Part shown: positions 1-10,101 of the stretch, one piece after another
Layout: every line of letters begins with the position of its first letter
Position numbering within the stretch: position 1 is the stretch's first letter
Source: Desulfovibrio sp. X2
Lineage (GTDB): Bacteria; Desulfobacterota; Desulfovibrionia; Desulfovibrionales; Desulfovibrionaceae
Assembly: GCF_000422205.1 (NCBI RefSeq)
Contig: NZ_ATHV01000066.1
Span: forward strand, 1 to 64,000
Length of the DNA stretch: 64,000 nt
Direction: 5' to 3'
Translations under genes and position numbers: made by a program
Notes under the pieces: model-generated
The model's database searches: none
What the model was told of the DNA's origin: nothing
Seen by the model: only the letters and a program-made list of their open reading frames with translations

Positions 1-198
1 GCGCAAGGAACGGCCCGCTCGTCATGCCCGCCTGCTGCGCATAGCCGCGCCCTCCATGACCTGACCGCCCGGCCCCTGAGACCGGACGCCCCCGCTGATC
101 GAACCAGGAAGCTTGAGGTGAGGAGGATCGGGTGCGAGAAAGGAGGGGAAGGGATCCTTTCCCGCCTCTTTTCCGCGTCTCTCAGGCTGGCGCCCTGC
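1..198. other. Left edge; possible 3' end of an unidentified gene, then a terminator-like hairpin
   Basis: A plus-strand frame entering from the left edge ends with a TGA at 60-62, but only 19 codons are visible and the product cannot be named. Positions about 137-174 hold an imperfect inverted repeat flanked by short T-rich runs on both strands. It lies just beyond the phoU stop, so it may end the pst-phoU transcript and possibly a convergent one. Nothing else is recognisable here. Confidence 0.3.
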
Positions 199-891
199 TC
201 AGTCGTGCTTGCCGCCGTCGGGCGCGTCGTCCGGGTAGGGGCTGCCGGAGAAGAGGAGGTAGAGGTGCCTGGCGATGTTCTTGGCGTGGTCGCCCGCGCG
301 CTCTATGTTGCGGGCGATGAAGAGGAGCTCGGTGCAGGTCTCGATCATGGCGGGGTCCTGCGCCATCTGGGCGCGGACCTCGGCGAAGACCTGCTCGTAG
401 AGGGCGTTCACCTCCTTGTCCATCTCGATGACGCCCTCGGAGAGGCTGAGCTGGCGGCTGACGTAGTCCTGCTGGAGCTTGCGCAGCATCTCGAGGACCA
501 TCTGGGCCATGCGGGGCACGGAGTGGACGCAGGCGTTGCCGGGCGTGACGCAGGCGATGGCGGCGCGCTTGGAGATGTTGGCCGCGTAGTCGCCGACGCG
601 CTCGAGGTCGATGGAGATGCGCAGCGCCGCGATGATGAAGCGCAGGTCGTCGGCCATGGGCTGGCGCAGGGCCAGGAAGCGGGTGGTGCTGCGCTCGATC
701 TCGCGGCCGAGGTCGTTGATGGAGGTCTCGCGGCTGGCGGTGTTGGCGGCCACGATCTGCTCGCCCGCGGGCAGGCTGCCGAGCGCCGCCTGCCACTGGC
801 GCTCCACGAGGTCCCAGACGAGGACGAGGAGCCGGTCGATGTGGCCGAGGTCCTTGTCTATGCCGCTGAAGATGTGGCGTCCGTCGAGCAT
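199..891 (-). CDS. phoU: Phosphate transport system regulator PhoU
   Basis: The 230-residue product has the PhoU architecture of two three-helix bundles, seen as repeats with the metal-binding pattern E/D-x-x-x-D (ERVGDYAANI in the first half, ERAGDHAKNI in the second). PhoU is a cytoplasmic protein that links PstSCAB transport to the PhoR/PhoB regulators and restrains phosphate uptake. The ATG at 891 is chosen because it carries a GGAG ribosome site and begins the conserved N-terminus; longer extensions upstream overlap pstB. It is the last gene of the pst operon, 23 bp after pstB. Length is normal for the family. Confidence 0.95.
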   Translation of the reverse strand: MLDGRHIFSGIDKDLGHIDRLLVLVWDLVERQWQAALGSLPAGEQIVAANTASRETSINDLGREIERSTTRFLALRQPMADDLRFIIAALRISIDLERVGDYAANISKRAAIACVTPGNACVHSVPRMAQMVLEMLRKLQQDYVSRQLSLSEGVIEMDKEVNALYEQVFAEVRAQMAQDPAMIETCTELLFIARNIERAGDHAKNIARHLYLLFSGSPYPDDAPDGGKHD

Positions 892-914
892 GTCTTTCTC
901 CGGAGGATGCGCGT

Positions 915-1688
915 CTAGCCGAAGCGGCCCGCGACGTAGTTCTTGGTGCGTTCGTGGGCCGGGTTCATGAAGATGCTCTCGGTGGAGTCGTACTCCACGA
1001 GCTCCCCGAGGTACATGAAGGCGGTGCGGTCCGAGACGCGCGCGGCCTGCTGCAGGTTGTGGGTCACGATGACCACGCAGAAGTCGGCGGACAGCTCGCG
1101 CACGAGCTCGTCGATCATGCCGGTGGAGATGGGGTCCAGGGCCGAGGCGGGCTCGTCCATGAGCAGCACCTCCGGCCGGATGGCGATGGCCCGGGCGATG
1201 CACAGCCGCTGCTGCTGGCCGCCGGACAGCGACAGCCCGCTCTGGCGCAGGTTGTCCTTGACCTCGTCCCAGAGCGCGGCCTTGCGCAGCGAGGTCTCCA
1301 CGACCTCGTCCATGTCGCGGCGCCCGAGCTTCCGGTAGAGGCGCACGGGGAAGGCGATGTTCTCGTAGATGGACATGGGAAAGGGGGTGGGCTTCTGGAA
1401 GACCATGCCCACCTTGGCGCGCAGGGTGTTGATGTCGCCGGACAGGGTCAGGATGTCGCGGCCGTCGAGCACGACCTCGCCCTCGGCGCGCTGGCCCGGA
1501 TAGAGGGCGTACATGCGGTTCAGGACGCGCAAAAGCGTGGACTTGCCGCAGCCGGACGGGCCGATGAGCGCGGTGACCATGCGGTCGCCGATGTCCAGGC
1601 TCACGTCCTTCAGGGCGTGCTTGTCGCCGTAGTAGAAGTTCAGGCCGCGCACGCTGAGCTTGGCGGCAGGGGCGGCGTCGGTGTTCAT
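915..1688 (-). CDS. pstB: Phosphate ABC transporter ATP-binding protein PstB
   Basis: The 257-residue ATPase of the high-affinity phosphate importer. It shows Walker A (GPSGCGKST), the signature LSGGQQQRL, Walker B ([13 protein letters not shown]) and the switch His in VTHNLQQA. PstB-specific features include the asparagine/methionine-rich lid after Walker A and the [19 protein letters not shown]-loop. The ATG at 1688 overlaps the pstA stop (ATGA), so the two are translationally coupled. It works with the PstC and PstA permeases at the inner face of the cytoplasmic membrane. Confidence 0.97.
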   Translation of the reverse strand: MNTDAAPAAKLSVRGLNFYYGDKHALKDVSLDIGDRMVTALIGPSGCGKSTLLRVLNRMYALYPGQRAEGEVVLDGRDILTLSGDINTLRAKVGMVFQKPTPFPMSIYENIAFPVRLYRKLGRRDMDEVVETSLRKAALWDEVKDNLRQSGLSLSGGQQQRLCIARAIAIRPEVLLMDEPASALDPISTGMIDELVRELSADFCVVIVTHNLQQAARVSDRTAFMYLGELVEYDSTESIFMNPAHERTKNYVAGRFG

Positions 1689-2536
1689 TGGTGCATGTTC
1701 CTCGAGGTTATGGCGCGGGCCGTGACGTTCAGCACGAGCACGCCCGCGGTGATGATGAGCGCCCCGGTCCAGGCCAGGGTCTGCCAGTCCTCGTAGGGGC
1801 TCATGGCGAACTGGAAGATGACCACGGGCAGGCTGGCGATGGGCGCGTTCATGTTCGTGGAGGTGAACTGGTTGTTGAGCGAGGTGAAGAGCAGCGGCGC
1901 GGTCTCGCCGCTGACCCGGGCCACGGCGAGGAGGATGCCGGTGAGGATGCCGGGCCGCGCGGCGCGCCAGCCGACGCTGACGATGACGCGCCAGTAGGGG
2001 CAGCCGAGCGCCACCGCGGCCTCGCGCAGGGAGTCGGGCAAGAGGCCGACCATGTCCTCGGTGGTGCGCACGATGACCGGCAGGGCGATGAGGGCTAGGG
2101 CGAGGGAGCCCGCCCAGCCCGAGAAGTGGCCCTGCGGCACGACCATGGCGCCGTAGATGAACAGGCCGATGATGATCGAGGGGGCGGAGAGCAGCGTGTC
2201 GTTCAGGAAGCGCACGGCGCTGCCGAGCTTCGAGCTGCGGCCGTACTCCGCGAGGTAGGTCCCGGCCAGCACGCCCACGGGCGCGGCCGTGAGCACGGCC
2301 ACCAGGGTCATCATCAGGCTGCCGAGGATGGGGTTGAAGAGCCCGCCGGACGAGCCCGGCGGGGGCGTGCCCTGCGTGAAGATGGCGGGCGAGAGGGACG
2401 ATGCCCCCGCGGCCACGAGCTTTTCCAGCACCAGCGCCAGCACGGCCACGGCGACGAGGGCCGCGCCCACGCACAGCGCCATCATCACGGTGTTCAGCGC
2501 CCTGCGGCGCGCGATGAGGGTCATGTCCGGTTTCAT
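1685..2536 (-). CDS. pstA: Phosphate ABC transporter permease PstA
   Basis: The 283-residue inner-membrane permease has about six hydrophobic segments and the EAA-type loop around residues 185-200 ([17 protein letters not shown]), which docks with PstB. The start at 2536 overlaps the pstC stop by four bases and the stop overlaps the pstB start, giving an unbroken coupled operon pstS-C-A-B-phoU. Family assignment is supported by the conserved block around [17 protein letters not shown] near residue 215, where PstA carries a charged residue in the transport path. Confidence 0.95.
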   Translation of the reverse strand: MKPDMTLIARRRALNTVMMALCVGAALVAVAVLALVLEKLVAAGASSLSPAIFTQGTPPPGSSGGLFNPILGSLMMTLVAVLTAAPVGVLAGTYLAEYGRSSKLGSAVRFLNDTLLSAPSIIIGLFIYGAMVVPQGHFSGWAGSLALALIALPVIVRTTEDMVGLLPDSLREAAVALGCPYWRVIVSVGWRAARPGILTGILLAVARVSGETAPLLFTSLNNQFTSTNMNAPIASLPVVIFQFAMSPYEDWQTLAWTGALIITAGVLVLNVTARAITSRNMHQ

Positions 2537-3573
2537 GCGGATACCTTGCTGCCTATGCGGCGGAGCATGGAGCGGGCCACGAAGAGGACCACGAAGGTCA
2601 GCAGGAAGAGGATGAGGCCGAGCGCCAGGAGCGACGAGAGATAGACGTCGCCCACGGCCTCGGTGAACTCGTTGGCCAGGGTGGCCGAGATGGTGGTGCC
2701 CGGCTTGAAGAGCGAGAGCGCGATGCGGTGCGCGTTGCCCACCACGAAGGTCACGGCCATGGTCTCGCCCAGCGCCCGGCCGAGGCCGAGCATGATCGCG
2801 CCGAAGAGGCCGGAGCGGGCGTAGGGGATCAGCACGCGCAGGCTGAACTCCCAGTTGGTGGCGCCCACGCCGTAGGCCGCTTCGCGCAGGACCGGGGGCA
2901 TGGTGGCGAAGACCTGGCGGCTGACCGAGGCGATGAAGGGCAGGATCATGAGGCCGAGGATGAGCCCGGCCGTGAAGATGCCGATGCCGTAAGGCGCGCC
3001 CTGGAACAGGGCGCCGATGAACGGGATGGGCCCGATGTACTCGATGACGAAGGGCTGCACGTAGGTGGCCATGAACGGGGCGAGCACGAACAGGCCCCAC
3101 ATGCCGTAGATGATGCTCGGAACGGCGGCCAGCAGGTCGATGGCCGTGCCCAGTATCCCGCGCAGGCGGTGGGGGCAGAGCTCCGTGAGGAAGAGCGCGG
3201 AGCCGAGCGCCAGGGGCACGCCGATGAGCATGGCGATGAGTGAGGTGACGATGGTGCCGTAGATCGGGGCCAGGGCGCCGAAGCGCACGGTGACCGGGTT
3301 CCACGACGAGCTGACGAGGAAGGACAGGCCGAACGTGCGCAGGGCGGGCAAGCTGTCCATGAGCAGCACGGCGCAGATCCCGGCCAGCACGAGCATGACC
3401 AGGATCGCGGCCGAGCGGGTCAGCCAGACGAAGGCGGACTCGAAAGAGGCGCCCTTGGGCTCCAGTCCGCTCCAGCCCGCCGGAGCCGGGGCGGTGGCGA
3501 CCACCGCCCCGGCGACTTCGGCCTGCGTTCGTCCGGTTGTCCGGTCCAGGTCCTCCATCCGATCGTAATCCAT
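2533..3573 (-). CDS. pstC: Phosphate ABC transporter permease PstC
   Basis: The 346-residue permease has an N-terminal hydrophilic extension of about 45 residues, longer than the E. coli protein, followed by about six membrane segments. The EAA-like loop ([15 protein letters not shown]) and the [16 protein letters not shown] block identify PstC. It pairs with PstA to form the phosphate channel. The ATG at 3573 lies 15 bp after pstS. The extension contains several charged residues and no recognisable motif. Confidence 0.95.
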   Translation of the reverse strand: MDYDRMEDLDRTTGRTQAEVAGAVVATAPAPAGWSGLEPKGASFESAFVWLTRSAAILVMLVLAGICAVLLMDSLPALRTFGLSFLVSSSWNPVTVRFGALAPIYGTIVTSLIAMLIGVPLALGSALFLTELCPHRLRGILGTAIDLLAAVPSIIYGMWGLFVLAPFMATYVQPFVIEYIGPIPFIGALFQGAPYGIGIFTAGLILGLMILPFIASVSRQVFATMPPVLREAAYGVGATNWEFSLRVLIPYARSGLFGAIMLGLGRALGETMAVTFVVGNAHRIALSLFKPGTTISATLANEFTEAVGDVYLSSLLALGLILFLLTFVVLFVARSMLRRIGSKVSA

Positions 3574-3588
3574 GGGGTCGGGACTACC

Positions 3589-4638
3589 CTACTTCCAGAC
3601 GGCTTCGCCGGAAGCGGACTTGATGTCCTTGGACCACATGGTCTCGATGGTCTCGACCACGTTCTTGGGGATGGAGACGTAGTCCAGGGAGTCGGCCATC
3701 TTGCCGCCGTTCTTGAAGGACCAGGCGAAGAACTTCAGGATCTCCCTGGCCTGCTCCGGGTTCTCCTGGGACTTGTGCATGAGGATGAAGCTGGCGGCGG
3801 TGATGGGCCAGCTGTCCTTGCCGGGCTGGTCGGTCAGCACCACGTGCATGCCCGGGGTGTGCAGCCAGTCGGCGTTGGCCGCGGCCGCCTGGAAGGACGC
3901 GCTGTTCGGCTTCACGAAGTTTCCGGCCTGGTTCTGCATCATGCAGTAGGCGAGCTTGTTCTGCAGGGCGTAGGCGTACTCGACGTAGCCGATGGAGCCG
4001 TTCGTGCGGGCGGTGAAGTTGGCCACGCCCTCGTTGCCCTTGCCGCCGATGCCCACGGGCCACTCCACGGAGGTGTCGCAGCCGACCTTGTCCTTCCACT
4101 CCGGGCTGACCTTGATGAGGTAGTTGGTGAAGTTGAAGGTGGTGCCGGAGCCGTCGGAGCGGTGCACCACGGCGATGGCCTGGGCGGGCAGCTTGACGCC
4201 CTTGTTCAGCTTGGCGATGGCGGCGTCGTTCCACATGGTGATCTTGCCCAGGTAGATGTCGGCCAGGACCTTGCCGCTCAGGCGGATCTCGCCCGGCTTG
4301 ACGCCCTTGATGTTGACCACGGGCACCACGCCGCCCATGATCTGCGGCCACTGCACCAGGCCCTGCTTGTCCAGCTCGGCGGCCTCCAGCGGCTTGTCCG
4401 AGGCGCCGAAGCCCACGGTCTTGGCCTCGATCTGCTTGATGCCGCCGCCGGAGCCGATGGACTGGTAGTTGAGCTTGACGCCGGAGCTCTGCTCATAAGC
4501 CTGGGCCCACTTGGCGTAGACGGGGTACGGGAAGGTGGCGCCCGCGCCGGTGATCTCCCCGGCCATGGCCGTTCCGCCGAGCAGGGCCAGTCCCATGAGG
4601 CAGCCCAGGGCCGCCCGCCAGATTTTGTCGATGCGCAT
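3589..4638 (-). CDS. pstS: Periplasmic phosphate-binding protein PstS
   Basis: The 349-residue precursor begins with a typical signal peptide (residues 1 to about 26, ending TAMA) and the PstS opening GEITGAGATFPYPVYAKW. Phosphate-binding elements are visible, including the loop SIGSGGGIKQI and the SDGSGTTFNFTNYL block near residue 160. It delivers phosphate to PstCA. The start has a strong AAGGAGG site 8 bp upstream. It is the first gene of the pst operon and therefore probably the most highly expressed. Confidence 0.97.
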   Translation of the reverse strand: MRIDKIWRAALGCLMGLALLGGTAMAGEITGAGATFPYPVYAKWAQAYEQSSGVKLNYQSIGSGGGIKQIEAKTVGFGASDKPLEAAELDKQGLVQWPQIMGGVVPVVNIKGVKPGEIRLSGKVLADIYLGKITMWNDAAIAKLNKGVKLPAQAIAVVHRSDGSGTTFNFTNYLIKVSPEWKDKVGCDTSVEWPVGIGGKGNEGVANFTARTNGSIGYVEYAYALQNKLAYCMMQNQAGNFVKPNSASFQAAAANADWLHTPGMHVVLTDQPGKDSWPITAASFILMHKSQENPEQAREILKFFAWSFKNGGKMADSLDYVSIPKNVVETIETMWSKDIKSASGEAVWK

Positions 4639-4988
4639 GTCGAAGTCCTCCTTGGACGTTTGCGAAAAATGCGGATGCCCCTTTCGGCATCGTCAGGATT
4701 CAGGCGGAAAGACCATAAGCCCGAAGCCGGTCTCGATTGTGACGGGACTGTTGCCGAAGCGGATAGATCGCGTGACATTCCACCGGGCCGTAACCATCGC
4801 CGCGGCCGCGCACCGGCAGCCCAGGCTCTCGCCGGACGATTTCTTAACCGTGATTAATGATAAAGTAAGAATACGCGCTCAGCGCGGGAAAGGAGATTGC
4901 GGCTGCGCGGCGCAGGGGATAGCCTGAGCGAAAAGTCCCAGAGAAAGGGACATCCGACGCGGCGGCACGCCGCGCAAGGAGCGGCCGC
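4639..4988. promoter_or_regulatory. Divergent intergenic region between pstS and tam
   Basis: This 350-bp region must hold the promoters of the pst operon (leftward) and tam (rightward). On the pstS side, positions 4674-4691 form a hairpin (GATGCC, six-base loop, GGCATC) that would sit in the pstS 5' untranslated RNA. An AT-rich patch lies at about 4851-4873. I looked for a PHO box (two CTGTCAT-like repeats) but found only single half-site-like matches, so PhoB control is expected from the family but not shown. The ribosome sites of both flanking genes are clear. Confidence 0.5.
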
Positions 4989-5762
4989 ATGGCGACGTGG
5001 GATTCCGGACAGTACCTGAAGTTCAAGAACGAGCGCACCCGGCCGTCCATCGACCTGACGCGGCGCATCGAGCATCCCGGGCCGAAAAAGGTCCTCGACG
5101 TGGGCTGCGGGCCGGGCAACAGCACCGAGGTCCTGGCGCGGGCTTTTCCGGGCGCCTCCATCCTCGGCGTGGACAGCTCGGCCGAGATGATCGCCTCGGC
5201 CACGGCCGCGCACCCGGAACTCGCCTTCCGCCTGTGCGACGCGAGCCGCGACCTGGCGAGCCTCGGCGCGGACTTCGACGTGGTCTTCTCCAACGCCTGC
5301 ATCCAGTGGGTGCCGGACCACCCCGCCCTGCTCCGCTCCCTGATGGCGCGCCTCGCGCCCGGCGGCGTGCTCGCCGTGCAGATCCCCCTCACGGAGCGCG
5401 CGCCCATCCACCGCATAATCCGCGAGCTGACCACCGGCCCCAAATGGGGCCCGGAACTCTCCGGCCTGCGCCTCTTCCACACCCTGCCCACCGGCGACTA
5501 CTACGACATCCTCGCCGCCATGAGCGACGAGCTGAGCCTGTGGGACACCACCTACCACCACGTGCTCGACTCGCACGCCGCGATCCTGCAATGGTACCGC
5601 GGCACCGGCCTGCGCCCCTACCTCGCCGCCCTCGACGAGGCCCGCGCCAGGGAGTTCGAGCAGGACGTCCACGCCCGCGTGGCCCAGGAATACCCGCTGC
5701 AGGCGGACGGTAAGGTCATCTTCCACTTCCCCCGCTTCTTCTTCACCGCGCGGGCACGGTAG
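4989..5762 (+). CDS. tam: Trans-aconitate 2-methyltransferase-like SAM methyltransferase
   Basis: The 257-residue class I methyltransferase has the SAM-binding motif VLDVGCGPGNSTEVL near residues 34-48, an acidic residue at the end of strand 2 (GVDSSAEMI) and the Tam hallmarks SNACIQWVPDH and VQIPLTERAPIH. Tam methylates trans-aconitate formed by spontaneous isomerisation of the citric acid cycle intermediate cis-aconitate. A strong AAGGAG site precedes the ATG. The gene is transcribed alone. Other small-acid methyltransferases of the same fold cannot be excluded. Confidence 0.85.
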   Translation: MATWDSGQYLKFKNERTRPSIDLTRRIEHPGPKKVLDVGCGPGNSTEVLARAFPGASILGVDSSAEMIASATAAHPELAFRLCDASRDLASLGADFDVVFSNACIQWVPDHPALLRSLMARLAPGGVLAVQIPLTERAPIHRIIRELTTGPKWGPELSGLRLFHTLPTGDYYDILAAMSDELSLWDTTYHHVLDSHAAILQWYRGTGLRPYLAALDEARAREFEQDVHARVAQEYPLQADGKVIFHFPRFFFTARAR

Positions 5763-5770
5763 GCGCGGCC

Positions 5771-5895
5771 TGCCTCCGGCGGCCAGAGGGAGGGCTGCGC
5801 GCCCCCCTCTGGACACCCCCTGCGCGAGGCGCGGCCTCGACCCGTTTCGCACGCGGCACGCCGGACGATGGATGAACGAAGCCTGGGCGTGGCTG
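5771..5895 (+). repeat. 3' intergenic repeat, copy A
   Basis: Starting TGCCTCCGGCGGCCAG and ending near CCTGGGCGTG, this stretch is repeated imperfectly at 6381-6500. Both copies contain an internal hairpin (CCAGAGGG paired with CCCTCTGG here) and the CTGCGCGAGGC and CTCGACC words. Each copy begins shortly after the stop codon of a plus-strand gene. It resembles hairpin-bearing repeats found downstream of genes in Desulfovibrio. Confidence 0.75.
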
Positions 5896-5984
5896 GCCGC
5901 TGGGAAGAGATGCGCCGGGAGGCCGCTTCCCTCTTGCAGGCCGCTCGCCCCTCCAGTAGATTCCAGTAATCGAGGAGGACCGGC

Positions 5985-6374
5985 ATGCGGCATCTCATGG
6001 GGTCTGTGACGATTCTCGCGCTCGTGCTGCTGCTCGCGGGCTGCGCCACGCGGGCGAAGTACGAGGAACAGCTCGACAAATGGGTGGGCATGAACGAGGC
6101 GGCCCTGGTCACGGCCTGGGGCGCGCCGGACGCCGTGTACGAGACCGCCGCCCAGAAGTTCCTGACCTACAAGAAGGAACGCACGGCCATCTTCCCCGGC
6201 TCCCCCGCGACCTACGAGACCCGCCACGCCGGGGACACCTCCTACATGACCTCCTACGGCGGCACCCCCACCCAGACCATCTTCCTCGAATGCCGCACCA
6301 CCTTCGTGGTCGACAAGGCCACAGGCAAAGTCGAGAAATGGAGCCTCAAGGGCAACGACTGCGTGAGCGACTGA
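5985..6374 (+). CDS. Small lipoprotein of unknown function
   Basis: The 129-residue product has a lipoprotein signal (hydrophobic stretch then LLAGC, lipidated Cys near residue 21). After the lipobox the text KWVGMNEAALVTAWGAPDAVYE resembles the short helix-turn seen in SmpA/OmlA-like small lipoproteins, but no full domain is recognised. The C-terminal half is rich in Thr, Ser and Tyr and predicted to form beta strands, with one further Cys pair (LECRTTF and NDCVSD) that could make a disulfide in the periplasm. An AGGAGG site lies 6 bp before the ATG. No operon partner. Confidence 0.75.
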   Translation: MRHLMGSVTILALVLLLAGCATRAKYEEQLDKWVGMNEAALVTAWGAPDAVYETAAQKFLTYKKERTAIFPGSPATYETRHAGDTSYMTSYGGTPTQTIFLECRTTFVVDKATGKVEKWSLKGNDCVSD

Positions 6375-6380
6375 CGAAGA

Positions 6381-6500
6381 TGCCTCCGGCGGCCAGCGAG
6401 GGGCTGCGCGCCCCTCTCTGGACTCTCCTGCGCGAGGCTCTGCCTCGACCCCCTTCGCATACGACACGACTGACGGCCGGGCACAGGTCGCCTGGGCGTG
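6381..6500 (+). repeat. 3' intergenic repeat, copy B
   Basis: Second copy of the element at 5771-5895, with the shared words TGCCTCCGGCGGCCAG, GGGCTGCGCGCCCC, CTGCGCGAGGC and CCTGGGCGTG. It follows the lipoprotein stop by six bases. The internal arms differ between copies but keep their complementarity, which suggests that the hairpin rather than the exact sequence is retained. Confidence 0.75.
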
Positions 6501-6615
6501 TCCATTCACAGAAAGACCGCGCGAAGATTCCGGACATGGCCGCACCGGCAGATCGGTCCGCCCCCTGCGACGCGAGCAGAAAAATTCAAGATGATGCGGA
6601 GGGCGCACCGCATTT

Positions 6616-6743
6616 CCCGGGGCGCTCAAAAAGCGTCAGATGCAAGGCGCAAGAAAAGCTCAAGTCCGACGCGTATTGTGACATACGCGAGGGCTTGAGC
6701 TTTTCGCGGCAACGCGGCAGATGGCGCTTTTTCAGCGCCCCGG
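6616..6743. repeat. 128-bp palindromic interspersed element
   Basis: The ends are near-perfect inverted repeats (CCCGGGGCGCTCAAAAAGCG at the left; its complement with one mismatch at the right, ending 6743). Further inward the arms AAGAAAAGCTCAAG and CTTGAGCTTTTCGC also pair, and the centre GCGTATTGTGACATACGC closes the structure. The whole can fold as one long hairpin. It sits between convergent genes, five bases from the paaK stop. A degenerate partial copy lies at 38401-38468. The pattern is that of a non-coding REP/MITE-like repeat seen in Desulfovibrio-type genomes; it may act as a bidirectional terminator. Confidence 0.8.
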
Positions 6744-6748
6744 GCGGC

Positions 6749-8032
6749 CTATTGGCGTTCGTCGAGGACGCGCCGGGTCTTGGCGAAGGTGCGGGGGAGT
6801 TCGCCGGGGTCGAGGACGCCGACCTTGGCGGAGACGAGGAGCGCCTTGTGCAGGGCCTGGGACACGGCGGCGGCCAGGGCGGGGTCGTTGCCGGAGAGGT
6901 CCTTTGCGCCGCGTTCCACGTTGACGGCCATGTAGTCCTTGCCCTCCACGCGGGTGAGCACGATCTGGTATTCGCTGGACAGCTCGGGGAAGCGGCCCAG
7001 GACCTCGGCCACCTGGCCGGGGTAGACGTTCACGCCGCGCACGATGATCATGTCGTCGCTGCGGCCGAGGATCTTGTCGTGGCGCGGCATGGAGCAGCCG
7101 CAGGAGCACTCGCCCTCCACGAGGCGGGTGAGGTCGCGGGTGCGGTAGCGGATGAGCGGCGAGGCCTCCTTGCACAGGCTGGTCACGACCATCTCGCCGA
7201 TCTCGCCCGGGGCCACGGGGCGCAGGGTCTCGGGGTCGAGGATCTCCAGGATGTAGAGGTCGGCCCAGTAGTGCACGCCGTCGTGGGCCGGGCATTCCAG
7301 GCCGGTGCCGGGTCCGTAGAGCTCGGTCATGCCCACGATGTCGAAGGAGTCCTCGAGGCCGAGCAGGGCCTCGAAGCGTTCGCGCATCTTGGGGGTGTGG
7401 GGCTCGGCCCCGAAGATGCCGCGCTTCAGTTTCAGGCGGTCCTGCAGGCCGCGCTTCTCGACCTCCTCGGCCATGAGCAGGGCCATGGAGGCCGTGGAGC
7501 AGAGCACGGTGGCGCCGAGGTCGGTGAGGATCTGGACCTGGATGTCCAGCATTCCCGGGCCCACGGGCAGGGCCATGGCGCCGAAGTGCTCGCAGCCGAG
7601 CTGAAAGCCCGCGCCCGCGGTCCAAAGGCCGTAGCCCACGCAGATCTGGGCGCGGTCGAGCGGCGTGCAGCCCGCGATCTCGAAGCAGCGGGCCATCATG
7701 TGCTTCCAGGTGTCCACGTCCTTCTGGGTGTAGGCCATGACCTTGCGCTTGCCCGTGGTGCCGGACGAGCCGTGGATGCGCACGACCTGTTCCTCGGGCA
7801 CGGCGAGGAGCGGCAGGGGGTAGCCCTCGCGCAGGTCCTCGACGCTGGTGAAGGGCAGGCGCGAGAGGTCGTCGAGGCTCTTCACGTCGCCCGGGCGCAG
7901 CCCCATGTCGCGGAGCTTGCGGGTGTAGGCGGGCGAGTTCTCGAAGGCGTGGTTCACGGTCCACTTGAGGCCTTCGAGCTGGCGCGCGGCCAGCTCGTCG
8001 GCCGAGAGGTGCGGGATGAAGCGATGGCCCAT
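6749..8032 (-). CDS. paaK: Phenylacetate-CoA ligase family protein (PaaK-like)
   Basis: The 427-residue adenylate-forming enzyme has the AMP-binding motif HGSSGTTGKRKVMAYT near residue 90, the substrate-site block VGMTELYGPGTGLEC and the C-terminal hinge RSDDMIIVRGVNVYPGQVAEVL. PaaK activates phenylacetate or related aryl acids to CoA thioesters in the cytoplasm. It follows trpA by 34 bp and closes the aromatic amino acid operon, so it may salvage arylacetates (phenyl- or indoleacetate) as precursors of aromatic amino acids; that role is inferred from context. Length is normal. Confidence 0.9.
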   Translation of the reverse strand: MGHRFIPHLSADELAARQLEGLKWTVNHAFENSPAYTRKLRDMGLRPGDVKSLDDLSRLPFTSVEDLREGYPLPLLAVPEEQVVRIHGSSGTTGKRKVMAYTQKDVDTWKHMMARCFEIAGCTPLDRAQICVGYGLWTAGAGFQLGCEHFGAMALPVGPGMLDIQVQILTDLGATVLCSTASMALLMAEEVEKRGLQDRLKLKRGIFGAEPHTPKMRERFEALLGLEDSFDIVGMTELYGPGTGLECPAHDGVHYWADLYILEILDPETLRPVAPGEIGEMVVTSLCKEASPLIRYRTRDLTRLVEGECSCGCSMPRHDKILGRSDDMIIVRGVNVYPGQVAEVLGRFPELSSEYQIVLTRVEGKDYMAVNVERGAKDLSGNDPALAAAVSQALHKALLVSAKVGVLDPGELPRTFAKTRRVLDERQ

Positions 8033-8066
8033 GCTGACTCCCTGTTTGAGGCTCTGCCCCGCGCCC

Positions 8067-8834
8067 TTACTTGAGGAAGGGCGCGAGGAACTGTGCCGCG
8101 CTGCCGCCCGCCTTCGTGTGGCTGACGATGGCGCTGCCGATGACCACGGCGTCGGCCAGGTCGCCGAAGCGCGCGGCCTGCTCCGGGGTCTTGATGCCGA
8201 AGCCGAGCGCGAGCGGCACGGTGAAGGCCTTGCGCGCGAGCGTGAGCTTCTCGAAGACCTCCTCGGGCAGGCTGTCGCGCGCGCCGGTGGTGCCGAGCAC
8301 GGAGACGAAGTAGGCGAAGCCCGAGGCGTCCTCGGCGTAGAGCGCGAGGCGGTCGGCGGATGTGTTTAGCCCGACCAGGGGCACGAGGTCCAGCCCCTGC
8401 GCGCGCAGGAGGGCCTTTATCTCCCCGGCCTCCTCGTAGGGCAGGTCCGGGACGATGAGGCCCGAGACCCCGGCGGCGGCGGCATCGGCCGCGAACTTCT
8501 CCCAGCCGTACTGCATGAAGGGGTTGACGTAGCCCATGAGCACGATGGCGGCGTGCAGCTTCCCCTTGCGCTCGGCCAGGCCGTCCAGGATGCCCTTGAG
8601 GCAGGCGCCGCGCTCGAGGCATTCGTTCACGGCCTCCTCGATGACCGGGCCGTCGGCCACGGGATCGGAGAAGGGCACGCCGACCTCGATGACGTCGGCC
8701 CCGGCCGCGTCCATGCCCTCGATCTCGGTCCAGAAGCGCTCGCAGTCCGGGTGGCAGAAGGGCAGGTAGGGGATGACGGCCTTGCGGCCCTTGGCCTTGG
8801 CCTCCTCGATGCGCGTGGTGAGAAGCGAGCCCAT
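8067..8834 (-). CDS. trpA: Tryptophan synthase alpha subunit
   Basis: The 255-residue TIM barrel cleaves indole-3-glycerol phosphate to indole and glyceraldehyde 3-phosphate and channels indole to TrpB. Catalytic Glu (near residue 35 in WTEIEGMDAAGADVIEVG) and Asp (PFSDPVADGPVIEEA) regions are present, as are the phosphate-binding loops GFGIKTPEQA and VIGSAIV. It starts two bases after the trpB stop. The AGLR-like glycine-rich segments and overall length fit bacterial TrpA. Confidence 0.96.
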   Translation of the reverse strand: MGSLLTTRIEEAKAKGRKAVIPYLPFCHPDCERFWTEIEGMDAAGADVIEVGVPFSDPVADGPVIEEAVNECLERGACLKGILDGLAERKGKLHAAIVLMGYVNPFMQYGWEKFAADAAAAGVSGLIVPDLPYEEAGEIKALLRAQGLDLVPLVGLNTSADRLALYAEDASGFAYFVSVLGTTGARDSLPEEVFEKLTLARKAFTVPLALGFGIKTPEQAARFGDLADAVVIGSAIVSHTKAGGSAAQFLAPFLK

Positions 8835-8835
8835 G

Positions 8836-10097
<1,262 letters not shown>

Positions 10098-10101
<4 letters not shown>

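Noticed and set aside
4639-4988. PHO box upstream of pstS
   Set aside because: Only single half-site-like words were found, not two CTGTCAT repeats at 11-bp spacing.
182-5491. Long frames antisense to the pst genes
   Set aside because: They are byproducts of high GC content: composition is Arg/Ala/Gly/His-rich, without ribosome sites or motifs, and they overlap clear genes.
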